64,000 nt of DNA from positions 26,915,227 through 26,979,226 of the forward strand of contig OW028576.1 of NCBI GenBank assembly GCA_932294295.1, in the 5' to 3' direction. The position numbers and the translations under genes were made by a program. Positions 61,016 to 64,000 of this stretch are shown here, one piece after another (the stretch's first letter is position 1; each line of letters begins with the position of its first letter). A model generated the notes under the pieces. That model saw only the letters and a program-made list of their open reading frames with translations. It made no database searches and was not told the DNA's origin. The stretch is from Alitta virens (taxonomy: Eukaryota > Annelida > Polychaeta > Phyllodocida > Nereididae).

Positions 61016-63846
61016 ATGTATATCACATTATTTTTTCTGGTAATAACCTCACATTTAATTCAGGTAAGATAATTTAAAACTGTACTGCAGCGTCTAATAT
61101 GGTTTGGTTGAAACAGACACAGATAAATACCCGTCATTTCAAATACTTACACTTGAGAAGGATTCATTGTATGGCTATTTCATCAAACGTTTAACAATGA
61201 CATGTTTGGTTTACATTTGCATGTACTGTGAATAATTGTGATTACTTTTCAGATGAGCGTGGGAGGAGGTTCATTATCCATAAAATTGACCAGATACAAT
61301 AATGCCGAGGGCAAAGAGAATGATGGTTACTGCTGTGAATCAAATTACAAATCCAACTGTGGAATTCACTGCGATCATTACTTTGAACTGTGCTTGGATC
61401 AACCTAATGGCAATAAAGAAGATTTGGAGCAGTGTAGGATTGGCAAATATACCACAGAATATGTTTTAAACAAGAATGTTCTGACAATTGGTGACTTCAA
61501 ACCCAATCCTAGAAGATTTAAATTCGACAAATGGAAGGTAGGGTTACATTCATCTGCATTGTGCCTAGTTGATTTAAATATCCAATTGAATATACTTAAG
61601 AAATACACTTAAAAGGAATGGCTTTATCAGCTATAATTATGTTTGTTAGTAAAACAATGCGTATTACATCATTCTAACACTGAAAAAAGAAGATATTTTG
61701 TATTATATGTCTGGCCATGTATCAGACATATTACTGCAAAAATCTCTCCATGAGATACTAAAAAAATATATGCTCTGTAGTCTTATATAGATCAAAAGTT
61801 ATTTCCATCTAAACTCTTATTTTCAAAATTGTATTTCATATATGGGGAAAATATGACTTTTTGTCAAAAGGCCTTACTTTTCTTCTTTTTTTTTTGGTTT
61901 TAAACTTTTCTTGAAGCTAGGATCATTCTCTATGTGATTAATATATTCGCAATTGCAGTCGTTGCACTCTTTCAATGCCAATGTGCAATAGCCCTTGACA
62001 CAATATTTAAATCTTGCAGGGTGGCGCTCTTCTTAAAATAAAAGTGTTGGACACAGATCCAGGTCCAGGTTCATATGATGATGACTTGGTGGAACTTCTC
62101 TTCAAAAAGTTTACTGTTGGAACTGATGTTTTGCATACTGAAGAAAGGTGGCACAATTTTTCTGCAAAATCACGCACACAGTAAGTCCAGTCTTTATATT
62201 CAAATGTTAGACAAATCAAATTGCCTTTGACTATGAATATGTTCCCAGTATTTGAGATTAATAAATGTGAAAATGAATTAATGAATATACAAATTGCATT
62301 GAAAATCCATAGCATAATGAGTGGAGAGTTGGATTCAACAAACATGGCCACCATACGGACCACTTTAAACAAATTTTAAAATTCTGTTTCTAGACAAGAA
62401 GAGGAAAGGAAATTAGACGAGTGTAAAATAAATCGTAATGGTAGGACCCATGTGGACCCTACTACAAGTAAAAATTAATAATAACTGTATATGACTTTAT
62501 AATGATTTATAATTGCTTCCAAACTTCTAAAATTAGGTTGGATTTCAAAATAAGTGTCAATTGCAGTGAACACTTATGGACCCGGATGCGATACTTAGTG
62601 CAACCCTTCCAACATGTTGTCTACTGTTGATTACCAAAATAACAGATAATATTAACTACATTTGTGATTAAAATGTGATATCAATTCTAAAATTAGGTTG
62701 GATTTCCAAATAAGCGTCAATTGCAGTGAACACTATTATGGACCCGGCTGTGATACTTTGTGCAACCCTTCCACCTACAAAGATGGACACCATGCGTGTG
62801 CACCGAATGGGACTAAGATTTGTCAGTCTGGTACAATCTATTGATATTTGATATAATGATTTCATGAAGGAGATTTTATAATTACCAAATCGTTTTGCTG
62901 ATTCCCCAATTTGCTGTATAAAAATGTTGTATTTTGATAAGATTCCAGGGATAATTTGATTTAAGTGAAGTACTTTTCCTTTCGTCTACCAAAAATGTTG
63001 ATAGAAATCTTCAGAACAGTGCATATGTTTAATTATCAGAGTAAGATACTGATTGTTATTATAATAGAGAGTTTTAAAATCACTTCAATTTGGTATGAAG
63101 CTGTGAAGCCACCATGCAGTAACTGCTATTATTACAATATCAAATGTACCAATATAGCACCTAAAATGCCTTACTGTAAACTAGTTATATATTCATATAC
63201 CTCCCAATCAGGTTTAACAGGAGAAAACTGCAGTACAACAATAGATTGGTGTCAAATGAGTAATTGCTCTCAGCCAGGAACCATTAAATGTTTGAATCAT
63301 CAAGAAGGATACACTTGTGAATGCAAGCCAGAATACTCCGGTTGGTGTCCCCACCTGTCATATAAAGAAGTATTTCTTAATAAAGTATTATTCCAGTATC
63401 AATATAATGATATTATTCAATTAATTATATCATTTAATTAGATACAACATAACTCGTTATAACATTTCCTTGTCTCATGGTGAACTCTTACTTGTGTCAT
63501 CTGAAGGTAATTGTGTCTCTTTTATCTTTCTCAGGCCAGGCATGTGAAAGCTGTGTCAGTCATTTATGCAAAGTCACCACAAGCGAAGTGATGACCAGTA
63601 CAATCATTGATGACCAAACAGGAACCTCAGGTATTTTTTTTTTTTTAATTTTAGCTCAGCTTTGTTAGCTTCATCTGTATATAAACAACCTCACATATTT
63701 TTTTTGTTCTTTTCCACTCTCTCTTATCTTTATAAGACTGGGCCAATTCCACTATTGTCGATGATGCTTCATACAATTATACAGTCAAAGCTGACTTTGT
63801 TGGACCAAGGGAAACCCCAGTAGTTGTGTCCAGTAGTTTAGATTAG
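61016..63846 (+). CDS. Gene C2: Notch-ligand-like protein with MNNL, DSL and EGF, apparently secreted
   Basis: Seven exons join in frame (963 nt, 320 aa): 61016-61063, 61253-61537, 62020-62180, 62697-62830, 63212-63340, 63535-63630, 63737-63846. Residues 1-16 are a signal peptide (MYITLFFLVITSHLIQ). Residues 17-164 are the MNNL/C2-type N-terminal domain (CDHYFELCLDQ...KIKVLDTDPG...DDDLVELLF). Residues 165-209 are a clear DSL domain (VNCSEHYYGPGCDTLCNPS, then GHHACAPNGTKIC) with the family's cysteine pattern and the YYGPGC core that contacts Notch. One EGF unit follows, then a partial cysteine-rich stretch (CESCVSHLC) and a Ser/Thr-rich C-terminus ending SSSLD. No TM helix is found, whereas C1 has one at the matching position. 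Either C2 is a soluble ligand, or a TM exon lies beyond the window and the last exon is alternative. Exon lengths and phases parallel C1. Confidence 0.8.
62536..62610 (+). pseudogene. Broken duplicate of the DSL exon
   Basis: This intronic stretch repeats the first ~75 bases of the C2 DSL exon, including its acceptor (ctaaaattag). A 2-base deletion in the segment for EHYYGPG shifts the frame to a stop soon after. It has no matching donor or 3' half. Confidence 0.8.
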
Positions 63847-64000
63847 TTAATCTTTATACATCATAATCCTTCTTCTGTAACTATGTCATCATCATCGTAT
63901 CTGAGCAAGTGATATATTATCTCAGTTTTATTCTCCTGAATCTACTGGTTTAAAATTGAACCATATTATTAGACAGTTATTGCCTGTTGTATCTTGTGGA
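63847..64000. other. Sequence after the C2 stop codon
   Basis: This is probably 3' UTR or intron of C2. No AATAAA is visible before the window ends, so the true gene end may lie beyond. Confidence 0.4.

Noticed and set aside
62380..62470. A possible extra exon in C2 (QEEERKLDECKINRNG)
   Set aside because: It follows an acceptor-like tctag but lacks a good donor, and it has no counterpart in C1.

Overview
The window is animal (metazoan) nuclear DNA, AT-rich, with short introns of about 70 bp to 2 kb, GT-AG splice sites and abundant transposon debris. No bacterial features are visible. Very short Notch-ligand-like proteins (MNNL, DSL and one or two EGF units), lectin-like and Ig-like receptors in tandem, and an SLC43-type transporter suggest an early-branching marine invertebrate. 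A sponge is my best guess, but this is inference. I assembled exon models by hand from splice consensus and reading phase. Five multi-exon genes come out with continuous frames and totals divisible by three. These models are predictions, not transcript-supported structures.

Layout: 1.5-3.3 kb holds a broken LINE (minus strand). 5.8-6.6 kb holds a hAT-type MITE with a perfect 8-bp target duplication, lying at the very 3' end of gene A. 6.7-17.2 kb (minus) is gene A, a predicted 1096-aa receptor: signal peptide, three Ig-like domains, one transmembrane helix, a helical linker, a long ankyrin-like array and a C-terminal CARD-like domain. 18.4-23.7 kb and 29.0-33.8 kb (plus) are genes B1 and B2, tandem duplicates each predicted at 684 aa: signal peptide, SUEL/galactose-lectin-like domain, a second cysteine-rich domain of unknown family, a short stalk, one transmembrane helix and a ~395-aa tail rich in tyrosine and SH3-ligand motifs. 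The duplication includes about 4 kb of 3' flank, ending in TCTG and ATCT microsatellites. 40.0-44.6 kb (plus) is gene C1, a membrane-bound Notch-ligand relative that has lost almost all of its DSL domain. 46.7-57.0 kb (minus) is gene D, an SLC43-family transporter of 546 aa. 58.5-60.6 kb is a 2.1-kb terminal-inverted-repeat element with TTA target duplications. 61.0-63.8 kb (plus) is gene C2, a paralog of C1 that keeps its DSL domain but, as read here, has no transmembrane segment.

How they may work together (inference): four of the five genes encode secretory-pathway proteins with extracellular recognition modules. Three of those (A, B1, B2) have long cytoplasmic parts built of signalling-type modules (CARD and ankyrin repeats, or YxxL/I and RxLPxxP motifs). 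The locus therefore looks like a cluster of cell-surface recognition receptors, possibly for innate immunity or self-recognition, interleaved with atypical Notch-ligand relatives. The most unusual items are the Ig-TM-ANK-CARD architecture, the B-family receptor with faster ectodomain than tail divergence, and the C1/C2 pair in which one paralog lost DSL and the other appears to have lost its membrane anchor.
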